DNA of 64,000 bases from Epiperipatus broadwayi (taxonomy: Eukaryota; Onychophora; Udeonychophora; Euonychophora; Peripatidae): the NCBI GenBank assembly GCA_028023455.1, contig JAQFVV010000153.1, positions 558,001 to 622,000 on the forward strand. The letters run 5' to 3'. The translations under genes and the position numbers were made by a program. The notes under the pieces were generated by a model. That model did not search any database. It saw nothing but the letters and a program-made list of their open reading frames with translations, and was not told where the DNA came from. Positions within the stretch are counted from its first letter, which is position 1. The number at the start of each line of letters is the position of its first letter. Shown piece after piece: positions 10,607 to 28,006 of this stretch.

Positions 10607-12027
10607 ACTAATTTGTTTTTAAAGCAATCTAAATGGTCTTATGTTTTAATAATGATGTATTTAAAGACAGATTGAAGAAGATGATTTTTGAATGTCTTTT
10701 ACACTTTTAAAATGACTTGCTATTGATCAAATCAATAAATAAATTATATACATTAAAAAGAACTTTATTTGGAATAAATGAGCTCTGATAAATCTTTTTA
10801 AAAGATTGAAATTATATCAGATAATAAATGCTGTGAATGAATGATATAGTTGTTTTTTAACCTGTAAAAGAAAAATATTTAGTGAAAAAATATACATTTC
10901 AAAGGATAAAAATTATAAATTTTTAAAGAAAGAAATATTTATTTTAATTCATGAACTACATGTCTGATGATAAATGTATTAAGTAAATAATGTAAATTAT
11001 GTAATGTTTCTGCTAATGTTTTTGACCAATGGAGATGCAAATATTATTTGTGCTACATTTATTATAATATATCTGCTATATACAATGGCTGAAACTAATG
11101 GAAAGTATGTACTTAGGAAAAAGAAATATTTTCATATAAAATGGATTTTAGAATTATTATTTCACAAAGATATTACATGCCTAGATAAAAATTTTCAGAA
11201 AGGAGTGAAATAAACATTTTATCTTACAGAAAGGTTAATATTTCCCATGGATTTTGTTAGATTTTACCAGATTTTATATTATTACTTGTACATTTCTTCA
11301 AATGGTGCCAAGACAGCAGTATGATTGTGCACAAAACTTTTCCCTATAATTAAGGCAATAGAAAGATTCCTGATAAGTGTTCAGCTAATGACAAAGAGGA
11401 GAGAATTTTTTTTTATTGTAACTTTAAAATATTATCATTTTTTTATATTAATTCTAACATTAATATTTAAAATATTAATTTTTTTTAATTTTAAAATTAA
11501 CCTTTTATTATATTTTAAATTTAATCTTAAAATAGATTAACTTTATTATTATGTTAAATAAAAAACAAACAGGTATTCAGAAAACGAAGTGAACTACAAT
11601 TGTAATTGTTTTTTAATGTGTGGACCAAGAAGCAGATCACTGGAAATGATCTTAATAATGGTTGAGATCATTGGTAATTTATTTTTATTATTTGCAGTAC
11701 ATTTTGCTTGATAATTTTTTTTTTATTTTAAAAATGATATATCCTAATTTGTATTTTAAATTAGTAATTCATATTGTTTGAGTTTAATATTAAACAGTGG
11801 AATGATCTGTTGATAGAAATTATCATTGTGTGTATTTTTTATAAAAGAATCGATAAATGCAGGTGAATGTTTTGAAAGCATTTAAGGATATTTAAAATAT
11901 TTATTTAATGTGAATACTTGAACATGCATACATTCAATAACATCTTTAATTTATTAATGTTTTATCTTTGTGAATGTTAACTGTTGAAATACAGAAAAAG
12001 ACCTAATGCTGATCTCTACATTATATA

Positions 12028-12135
12028 ATAACAAACAAATAAATATATAGTACTGATATATGTTTTATCAAGATCATTTGTATAACAAACAAATAAATAT
12101 ATAGTACTGATATATGTTTTATCAAGATCATTTGT
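12028..12135. repeat. 54-bp perfect tandem duplication
   Basis: A 54-base segment beginning ATAACAAACAAATAAATATA and ending ATCATTTGT occurs twice in direct succession (starting at 12028 and 12082) with essentially no differences. This implies a recent duplication, or possibly an assembly artefact. Confidence 0.9.
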
Positions 12136-13204
12136 GCATGAAAACTTTAAAAAAAAATCATCTTGACATGAATTTAAATTTTTGTTGTGTCGTTAATATT
12201 ATGTTTTTTTGGAAATTATTCTAGAATGCGGTTTATATATTTTACAATGTTAAGAGTGTTATTCAGAGTGGAAGTTATAAGTTTGTGGTCAGAAGAGTAA
12301 TATTCCTGTGAAATCTTAGGTGTTATGAATATGTTGAAAACTGTTGTATGTGAATTACATTTTCATACTTTAAAGTTATTAAAATATACAGATAACATAG
12401 GATTGTATATCATTTTCCATGGACAGTTGCACTTCCTTATCATCAATAAGTGCTATAATAGAGCTATGACTTGAATCTTAGGTGCCTGATGAAATAGAAA
12501 TCATCAAAGAGGATAGTTTTAGTTTTATAAATTGGTAAAATAATGACTAAATCACTTGAAGTTGATAATTTTGTGAGAGAGCAAGATGAAGTATAAAGAA
12601 ATTTATTTTGCAAATGATGTTAAGATGTTTGATGATTGTCATAGTACATAACATAAGAGAAAAATAATTGATACTCATGCAAGTATTAGAGATCACTTAG
12701 CTTAAAAAGATGCATATTTAAATTTGAATGTATGTGAGAATTGTGAAAATGATTTTTGGATGATATGACAAATATAAGAGTATAAAAACAAAAGAAATGC
12801 AAACATCATGCAATATAGTTTATGGATAGTTCTTTAAATTTGATTATAAATAATTCAAACTCATTTAAGTTACAAAAGTTTATGAAATTATCTCAAGTAT
12901 TTTGCCTAAATAGTTATTTTTTTATAGATGGAGATATTCATGTTTTTATTTAAAATTTTCTGATATTAAATAATAGGATGATACTTTGCTAATCTGCAAA
13001 GAAAGTCTTAAATATTTTTTCTTTTAATATATTATTTGTTGGATTTTAAGAAGTGTATTTTAAATATAAACTTATATTGATGCATTATATTATAAGAAAT
13101 ATATATTTTATAATAGTATAAGTGTAATATTAAGTTTTCTTAGAAATTGTAAAATTTATTGTAACTGTTTCCAACACTAATAATAGAATATTATTTTTAC
13201 TGAA

Positions 13205-13992
13205 TTAGGATAATAATGTGAAAGCTAAACACCTTCAAACAGATACACTTTAAAAATTCTTACGTGACAGCCAATCAGATGGAATAATGGCATCACATGG
13301 GACTCTAAATTCTAAAACACAAGCCAGAACTATTAGAAAAAGATGGGACCCATCTTAATCTATGCCTCAATTATATTTAAATAAGCCAGACTCAAGCATT
13401 TTGAACTAAGAGTGTGAAGCTTAAATACCTTCACATTTAATCCACTAAATATATTTATATATAAATTAACAATGCGAAATCATCCGATTTACAACAAAGC
13501 AATATTTTTAAATCTAATGAAATGATATTAATAAATGTAAATATATTAAATTGAAGGTGTTTAGCTTTCATGTTATTATAATATTATCTGTTTATGCTTA
13601 AATTTAATATATTTACATTTATTAATATCATTTCATTAGATTTAAAAATATTGCTTTGTTGTAAATCGGATGATTTTGCGTTGTTAATTTATATATATAA
13701 TATTTATTGGATTAAATGTGAAGGTATTTAAGCTTCACACTCTTAGTTTAAAATGCTTGAGTCTGGCTTATTTAAATATAATTGAGGCATAGATTAAGAT
13801 GGGTCCCATCTTTTTCTAATAGTTCTGGCTTGTGTTTTAGAATTTAGAGTCCCATGTGATGCCATTATTTCATCTGATTGGCTGTCACATAAGCATTTTT
13901 AAAGTGTATCTGTTTGAAGGTGTTTAGCTTTCACGTTATTATAATATTATCTGTTTACGCTTAAATGTAATATATTTGATTTAGGATAATAA
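13205..13992. mobile_element. Inverted/tandem element of ~363-bp units with 12-bp direct repeat
   Basis: The left half (about 13217-13551) is the reverse complement of about 13600-13935, with high identity over some 330 bases. In addition, the boundary motif GAAGGTGTTTAGCTTTC plus about 50 following bases appears in direct orientation at 13553 and 13916, giving a monomer period of 363. The element is therefore one inverted monomer joined to slightly more than one direct monomer. The direct repeat TTAGGATAATAA at 13205-13216 and 13981-13992 is read as a target-site duplication. It is non-coding and lacks poly-A. The architecture matches the 337-bp array at 6430-8870, but the unit sequence differs apart from short motifs such as GAAGGTATT. 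Confidence 0.9.
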
Positions 13993-16344
<2,352 letters not shown>

Positions 16345-17095
16345 TAATTCAAAAGCTCTTACTCTAACAGCAGCCATATTTGTATAAGGTTAAGAAAGAG
16401 AGTAAGCTGTCATTGCTAATATGTAATCAAAATGAATTCTCTTTTGATTAAAACTCTTGTAATAAGAAAACAAATTATTGCAATAAACATATATAAGTGT
16501 AAAAAATCAATGTATTAAAAAACTTTTAGATTTTTCTAGTTTGTAATAAGCCTATTAAGGCAAGCATTATGATATAATATTTAACCCATATATGTTTACT
16601 ACAATGCTTTGTCTATATATTACAACAAAAAAAATTTCTTTAAATTGCATCTTAGCTCTGATAGATTACTCTCTTTTTGGGCTTTGGGCAGTTAAATTTG
16701 ATTGGCTCCTGTTCAAATAAGACCATTCTAATTAAATAATTATAAATAGGAAAGTCCATATATTAAATATTTTAATCTAAAATATTCATTTATATAATAA
16801 TACTTGATTTTTTAGTGATGGGGTTTATTGCAAGGTAGGAAAATCTAAACCTTAGTGGTATTTTGATTTCTTAGGTCTATATATTTACTGCAGTGCTTTA
16901 TCTCTATATTACAACAAGAATGGAAATCAAAAGAGAAATTCCTTTTGATTCATTCTTGGCATTGACTGTTTTCTTTCTTTCTCAGCCTTGGATAGTTAAC
17001 CTTAATTGGCTGCTGTTGAGTAAGAACTTTCTAATTAAATAATTATAAATGAGATGCTCCACATGTTAAAATATTTACATATGTATATTTTTATT
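16345..17095. repeat. Three copies of a ~290-bp unit, one inverted and two tandem
   Basis: Two direct copies lie at about 16580-16800 and 16870-17095 (offset about 290). They share a block near TTTACTACAATGCTTTGTCT versus TTTACTGCAGTGCTTTATCT, an ATTACAACAA block, a run of CTTTxGGC, a TTGATTGGCTCCTGTT versus TTAATTGGCTGCTGTT block, and CTAATTAAATAATTATAAAT. A third copy at about 16345-16498 reads in the opposite direction (GGCTGCTGTTAGAGTAAGAG on the minus strand). The layout (inverted copy, then tandem copies) mirrors the element at 13205-13992, but divergence is much higher and I found no flanking direct repeat. Confidence 0.7.
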
Positions 17096-17126
17096 AAACA
17101 GAGTTGAAATTTTAGAACATTTTCTT

Positions 17127-17130
<4 letters not shown>

Positions 17131-17188
<58 letters not shown>
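17131..17188. repeat. (AT)n microsatellite
   Basis: An uninterrupted run of AT dinucleotides of about 58 bases. Confidence 0.97.
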
Positions 17189-17190
<2 letters not shown>

Positions 17191-17849
17191 TTTTTTAAAG
17201 GATATCTAAATTTGTTTAGTTTATTTTTTTAAAATGACATTTATTTTTAAAGTCATACATAATTACATTAAACTACTAAATATGCAACTTAGTAGTAAGA
17301 TGAAACTTATTCTCTACTTTACTAAAATCTAGAGTAATCTATAGTAATTGTTGATTATCAGACACATGTAAAATTCTCATTCTTAGTATCTGAATCCCCA
17401 TCTTCAGACAAGTTCTTAACCTTTACCAAGAAGGCTTATGAATCAAAGTTGGAAGGACTGTTGAAATATATTCAGCAATCACTTTTAATTTCATTTTATC
17501 TATTGAGCTTATCTTTAAATCTTTCTAAAGTTTTGAATCCAAGTCAACCTATTTAAATAGTTATATAGTTCTGAGATCAATTAAGAAGAAACAAAGATAC
17601 TAAAATACAGTTGCTGTAGTGGTTTCAAATCTTTATAATTGTTCATGCAGATCAATTTGGATTCCAATTTTTAAAAATTTAAATTACAAATTTTATGTTT
17701 GTTACATAAGATGGAGTTAAAGATGAATGCTAAATGTGTAGATGCTTTAATTATTTGTTGTACTATTTCCATCATTTAATATTAAGAACTAAATACCTTT
17801 AGAAAAATTTTAAACTTTATTTAAACTTTCTAAATACATTCAACTGTTA

Positions 17850-18200
17850 TTGATATCACACAGATTTGTATTTAACACAAGATTTCAAGTGATATTATTC
17901 CAAAGCCATAACATATTAAAAAGAATACTAATATCTACAAAACCTAAACTTGAAATGTTGAAAAACAAAAACTGTATCTATGAAATATCATGTGAATGTG
18001 GGAGAATGTATGGTGATGAGACCAGTCACTTCTTTAAAAAGTGATTTAAAAAATACAAACTGATGATTAAAAAAAAAAAACAGAAATATCCAAACTAGCA
18101 GACCGTGCACATACCAATGAACATATGTTCCATTTGCAAATTATAGAAATATTAGATAAAGAGGGGAGAGTACAAGGGAAAAAAAAATCAAAGAAGTTAC
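17850..18200 (+). pseudogene. Penelope-like element 3' fragment, GIY-YIG endonuclease
   Basis: The frame from 17850 to 18044 ends with HNILKRILISTKPKLEMLK, followed by NCIYEISCECGRMYGDET. PLE proteins have an RT C-terminus of this form, leading into the GIY-YIG endonuclease whose N-terminus reads roughly C-x-Y-x-I-x-C-x-C-x-x-x-Y-x-G-E-T. Here the second half of the motif is damaged (YGDET). After a frameshift, about 18085-18175 gives SKLADRAHTNEHMFHLQ and IIEILDKEGR, matching the later part of the same domain (His in an NEH/H-x-F context and an EILD-E stretch). The upstream RT is not recognisable. It is a dead, 5'-truncated copy. The enzyme would normally nick DNA to prime reverse transcription. 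Confidence 0.75.
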
Positions 18201-18355
18201 TTACATGACTATGGTAAATAATCTTATTAATTAAGTCAGTGTAATTATATATAAAGTCAGGAAGCTACTAATAAACCCTGCTCTTTAAAAAAGTAGAAAA
18301 ATTAGGAGGACCCTCCCTCATAGATAAATATATGAAATTTCTTCTAACTTTTGCA

Positions 18356-18425
18356 TTTGGAAGCATAGTTCAGCTGGTTAGAGCATTACCTTAAAATTCA
18401 ATATTGAAAAATCTAAAAGCCCCAA
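18356..18425 (+). mobile_element. tRNA-like SINE head, decayed
   Basis: GGAAGCATAGTTCAGCTGGT followed by TAGAGCATTACC has the form of a tRNA 5' half and pol III A box (consensus TRGCNNAGYNGG). The expected B box further on is not clearly preserved. No poly-A tail boundary is evident. It is most likely an old SINE fragment; a functional tRNA is excluded because no full cloverleaf can be drawn. Confidence 0.5.
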
Positions 18426-18729
18426 GCTAGTATTGTCACTGGTCAGGTTAGCAACATCTAAAGAAGAGAAAAGAATAATATCATTTGAAACATTGTGGCA
18501 AATATTAACGTTTGTCATTATTAATATTTGTTTGTATTAAGATAATTTAAATAGTTTTTTTTTTTTCTTAAGACATTTGATACTTAATATTAGATGGTGG
18601 AAATAGTCCAACAAGTAATTAATACTAAAATACTATCATCCTAAACCTTCAGACAAGTGTATATGCCTTTCTACTTTGAATTTCAAACCTCATTGATAAA
18701 AAAAAAAAGAAGAGAAACTAATCATAAGA

Positions 18730-19090
18730 ATAGGAATTTTGCGTAGAGGCTAAACTTTCCATACAGTATCAAGCCAGAGAAATCAATGGATGTAAGAAGG
18801 TTTGTGCATAAAATCCCTTCTATTGCATACTCATTCGATCCTAAGATGTAAGTGCAGTGCTCTCAGATCCCAGACTCCTCGCTAATGTAAGCCACAAGCT
18901 AGTAAGTAATCTGGGGATATTGTATGAATAGGCACTAGATGGGAATTTTATGCATAAAGTTTTTGCATCCATTGTTTGCTCTATCTTGCACTGAGTGGCG
19001 CTACTCTATGGAGCGTTTAGTCTCTGTGTAAACAGCTTGCGTAAGCATAAAGAAAAGGTGATCATGTGATGTTTAGTGATAGGAATTTTG
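18730..19090. mobile_element. Fold-back element, 337 bp, with 12-bp direct repeat
   Basis: This is the largest well-preserved copy of the family also seen at 4946 and 9259. Inverted arms at about 18756-18840 and 18925-19015 surround a middle of moderate GC (CAGATCCCAGACTCCTCGCT). A tail of about 60 bases ends in GATCATGTGATGTTTAGTG. The direct repeat ATAGGAATTTTG occurs at 18730-18741 and 19079-19090. There is no poly-A and no coding capacity. The tail ending CATGTGATGTTTAGTG is nearly identical to that of the 4946 copy, so this end is a fixed boundary of the family. Confidence 0.88.
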
Positions 19091-23575
<4,485 letters not shown>

Positions 23576-23680
23576 GACAGAGTAACAAAAAATATCTTCT
23601 AGCTTTTTAAAAATGGCTTCAGAATAATTTTAAATTAATAATGGAAGAATCTAAAATATTAATGGAAGACATCTAAAATA

Positions 23681-24428
23681 TTAACCCTTAAACCGCTAAT
23701 TATATTATTGGTTGTATGAGGTAAAAATCAAATCTTTTAATTGGCCAACTCACAAACTTAAGACAAAGCCTATTGTTAAAACATATTCGCCTATAATATT
23801 AAATTCAACTCAGATACGTTTATAAAAATTATATTACTAATTTTTCAGGTTATGAAGAGAACGAAAGTTCTTTCAAAAATAAATTGCTATTTATTTATTC
23901 TAAAATATTCAATTTCGGCAACATAAAAGCTATAATATAAACAAAAAGGTCGACTTTTACATTATAGAAAAGTAAATATTTTTTTTTACTAAATCTTAAA
24001 TATTTTTACTAAAATCTTCAATATTTTTCGAAAATAATTTTGTTTTTTTAGTATTCTCTCTGAAAATAATTTCTAATTTCTCAAAATATTCTTTTATAAT
24101 ACTTTAAATCATATTCAAAATGAAAATCTCAGCGTTTTTCTTTATTTTCTTTGATCAGGCGGTTTCTTTGTTCTTTCCAGCCAATCAGAATGTCTTTTTC
24201 GGCTGAGAGCATGATAACAACCAATCACAACTAATGTTCTTTCTTTGTTTAGGTTTAAATGCATTTTTTTTTTACTTGTAAAATAATTCGGAAGAGGGCA
24301 CCATCTTACAGAACTTTTAAAAACCTATTCAATACCTGTCAAATGAATATTTTAGCATAAAAACTGGCAGAGTTAGAGTGACATCAGATGTCAACGAGGA
24401 GCCTCATAAGAGGCGGGAAAAGGGTTAA
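23681..24428. mobile_element. piggyBac-type non-autonomous transposon (MITE) with TTAA duplication
   Basis: The element runs from CCCTTAAACCGC at 23685 to GCGGGAAAAGGG ending at 24424 (740 bp), giving short imperfect terminal inverted repeats. TTAA is directly duplicated outside both ends (23681-23684 and 24425-24428). The TTAA target with terminal CCC/GGG is the hallmark of piggyBac-superfamily elements. There is no transposase frame, so movement would need an enzyme supplied in trans. Removing the element rejoins a short tandem repeat built from ATTAATGG and TCTAAAAT motifs (23640-23680 continuing at 24429-24470), which strongly supports the boundaries. The interior is less AT-rich and contains two CCAATC motifs near 24180 and 24222. 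Confidence 0.82.
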
Positions 24429-27400
24429 TGGAAAAATTCTACAATATTAATGGAATATTAATGGATGACTCATAAACAATGTCCCTTTCGATGCTTATAT
24501 ATCCTGTGTTATGGCTGGTGGTTATCTCATGAGTTTACTTAATGAATTTCAAACCCCTTACTCTAATTTCTATTCATCAACTCTTTGCTTCCTTATACCT
24601 TCTATGTCACCTTATTGGTTTCCTGATCTTTGTATTATATTTTCTATTTAACACCTTAAAGCATCTAATGGTGTTCAACTGTAACTATTTTAGTTGATGG
24701 TATGTATAGATAAAGAACTACAGCACTTATGCTCTGTTCCTTACTAGCTGCCTGCCTCTCTCCCATTGTATAAATATTTTAACATTTGTCTTTAATTAAT
24801 TCTAACTTTTATAAAATGGAATTTTCTTAAAATGAAATTGCATGATTTAAACAATCAACTTTTATGTTCAGAAAATGATGCAATATTGTGCATGCACACA
24901 TGCACCTATTACTCATGTGTGTGGATATTAATAATAAATTATATATACCATAAGAGATAGGCTGATTTAAATAAGCATGAAGCAAGTATATCTGCTTACA
25001 GATATACACTACTTCAATATATATACATATGTGTTTATATATTAACTAAATGCCACATAAATACATATATTTTGGCCATTTATTAATGATATGTATATTT
25101 GTGTATGGATTTATATATTAACTAAATTCCACATAAATATGTAATATATTAATGGTGTTTTACTCTTGTCCCCTATAAGGATTTATAGAAATTCATAGAC
25201 TTTTATATGGCAAAGGTTTTTAATAAAAAAATTAACTAATCTATTGCAGGACATGTGTTTCTGTCAATCAAACCTGATATCATCACAAGTTCATACTAAA
25301 CTTAGCACCTCAATTTCTACTTAACTCTCTTGTATTCTGACAGATTTATTTGTTCTCACTAGATTTAAGCTTTCAACTTTCATTTTGATACTAAACCATT
25401 ATTATTTATCAGAATATAATAAATTTGACCTAATTCGATAAATATTTTTATTTAAAAATTAAATAAATTTTTAAAAAATGACATTTTTTTTCTGGAATTA
25501 TTTTAAAAATTATATTCAAACTCTGTCATGCCATCAAATTTCAGGTGGACCCAATTCAATTTATAAAATGAACAAAATTTTCTTTGTTTCATGATTTATT
25601 TAAAAATCTGAATGAAATTTTTAATGTCTACTAAATCTATAAATTTATGGTTTTAAAAGTTTAGAATTCTTTTATAATTTTTATGATATTGCTGAATATT
25701 ATAATCAATCTGCTGAATAACCTCATTTCAAGAAAGCTGGGTTTTCACATTACCATAATCTCTATAATAACAATATTCAGAAGAAAATATTATTTTATAT
25801 TTAAAAATAAAACATTTCTGTAAAAAATAACTCTGTAATATTTATTTTTGATTTTTAATAACACAATTATGATACAAATATAATCATAAATTTTCCCAAA
25901 AATCTAGTTTTTATACCATCATATTTTCTCAATGATCATAATATTTTCTCAATGATCGTAATATTTCCATGAAATACACTTGGCAAAGTTTGTGATTGCC
26001 AGATAAATGATGTCTACTCATTGCCTTTGTAATACCAATTATTTGATTTTCTTGCCATCTTTTGACTTTTTTTGTAATTAAAATGTTAGAAAATAAATAT
26101 ACGTGATTTGTAAAGCCATAAAACAAAAGTTTGCAAAATTTTCACCAGGGGAAAAAAACCAAAAATATTACTTTTAGAAATCTTAAATGAAGTTCTGTCA
26201 TCTTTCAATATAATATGGTTAAATGATGTTGCAACATGATATTAAGTTTGAACATGAATTTTACTGTAATTTAATTCAATACGTTTTAGTATCAGTTTAA
26301 TATTAATTGACAAAGGATATCTTATAAACAAATTCAATTTTTAAACAATATCACATTCAAATACACAATTTAAATATGTAAATATTAATTAATTAAGCAC
26401 AATGTAAACATATAATTCACTAACATTGTTTTTCTTATGAAATATATCAAAATATAGAAGAAGTTGTAATACTTTTTGCAGGTCAAATTTCCATCAATTA
26501 AATCTGATGTCATCAGCTGCTGAGAAGACCAATTGAAATTACATCAAAAAAATAACTGACTTTCTATTTAAGTAATCTCACAATATTCCATTTGATATTA
26601 GAATTTGAATATAATAATGATAATTTCCAATTAAATACTGTGAGTCTATTTAAATATAAATTTTATAATTGTTTAAAATGATCTCAAATGATCTCCTAAA
26701 AGCTGATAATATCAGGTTTAACTGAGAGAAACATATGATTTCCAATTACTGTATAAAAATATGTCAATTTTTAAAAATTTTGATAATGTAAATAAAATAG
26801 CATCAATATATTACATATTTATTTGTGTTTAATTAATTAATATTTACAAATTTATGTTTATTTAAAGCAAGATTATTTTAAATGAATTTGATTATAATCT
26901 CCGCTTTATCAATTAACATTAAACAGATATAAAAAAGGCTTTAGCTTAATTACTAGTAAAATTTACATTCAAACTTTAATATCTAATTGTGCATTGTGAA
27001 GCTGTTTAAATAGAAACTGAGTTACTATATTTGATGTCATTGCAAATAGATTCCTGGGTCAGATTTGAGTTGACAAAAACAGGTGTTCTCCAAGGTTAAC
27101 TAATTTTCATCAAAAATGTCATATAAATCATAGCAGATTTTATAACTCTAGCTGAACAGTATAAGTAAAATAATATTATATATATATATATATAAATAAA
27201 ATGCCCATTAATTAAAAGCTATTGTAATAACAATAGAAATAATAAATAGAATGGTAAATAACTATTATAAACAATCTTTAAATATGTAGAAGTGCTTTCA
27301 GTTAATTTCTTAACCAAAAGTACTTCTGCAGATTGAAAGAATATATATAATATTTAATTACCATTATATTTATTTTATATATAAAGGTTTCTGCATTAAA

Positions 27401-27918
27401 ATACGTCTATACATAATATTTATTTAGTTATGTATAATTGTATTTTTAAACATTTGGATTTTAAAATCCAATATACAAACACACCAATTCATACAGACTA
27501 TTTCAAATTAATGCAGTGGTTGAATAAGTTTCAAGAACTAAAGATTACTGAATCAAAATTCAGTTTGTCACATTTGATGCTTAAATATCACAAAGCCTCC
27601 TGAGAACTACTATCAGTTTTCATATTAAATTTATTTTTAAAACATCATAATCATAAATCATCTAGTCTCACTGTCTCAAACAATATAATGATTCAAGCTA
27701 CACCTCCATATGTATATACACACATAAAACACAATGTATCACAAAAACTATTAACTAACATCTTGACAAAATTGATATAAAACCTGGTTCTTCCATATTG
27801 AATCCACTTAAATTGTTCAAGGAATTAAACACCAAAAAACAATAAGTTATACACATATTGACTTGTTATATTTAATCCTAAAGCACCAAATTCAGTCAAG
27901 AATGGGAAGTGAAATATA

Positions 27919-27931
27919 TGTGAAAATGCAC

Positions 27932-27973
<42 letters not shown>

Positions 27974-28006
27974 AAAATGCACTATATATATATATATATA
28001 TATATA
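27919..28006. repeat. Duplicated (TA)n/(GT)n microsatellite block
   Basis: The unit GTGAAAATGCAC plus a TA run occurs twice, separated by a GT run, so microsatellite and flank have been duplicated together. Confidence 0.9.

Larger units (their letters stand above)
9652..13204. other. AT-rich sequence, no gene; small repeats only
   Basis: Apart from the SINE-like sequence at 10508-10606 and the 54-bp duplication at 12028-12135, this stretch shows poly-A/T runs and short frames of very biased composition (such as 11004-11213 and 11325-11540). These frames lack recognisable motifs and I do not call them genes. Confidence 0.6.
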
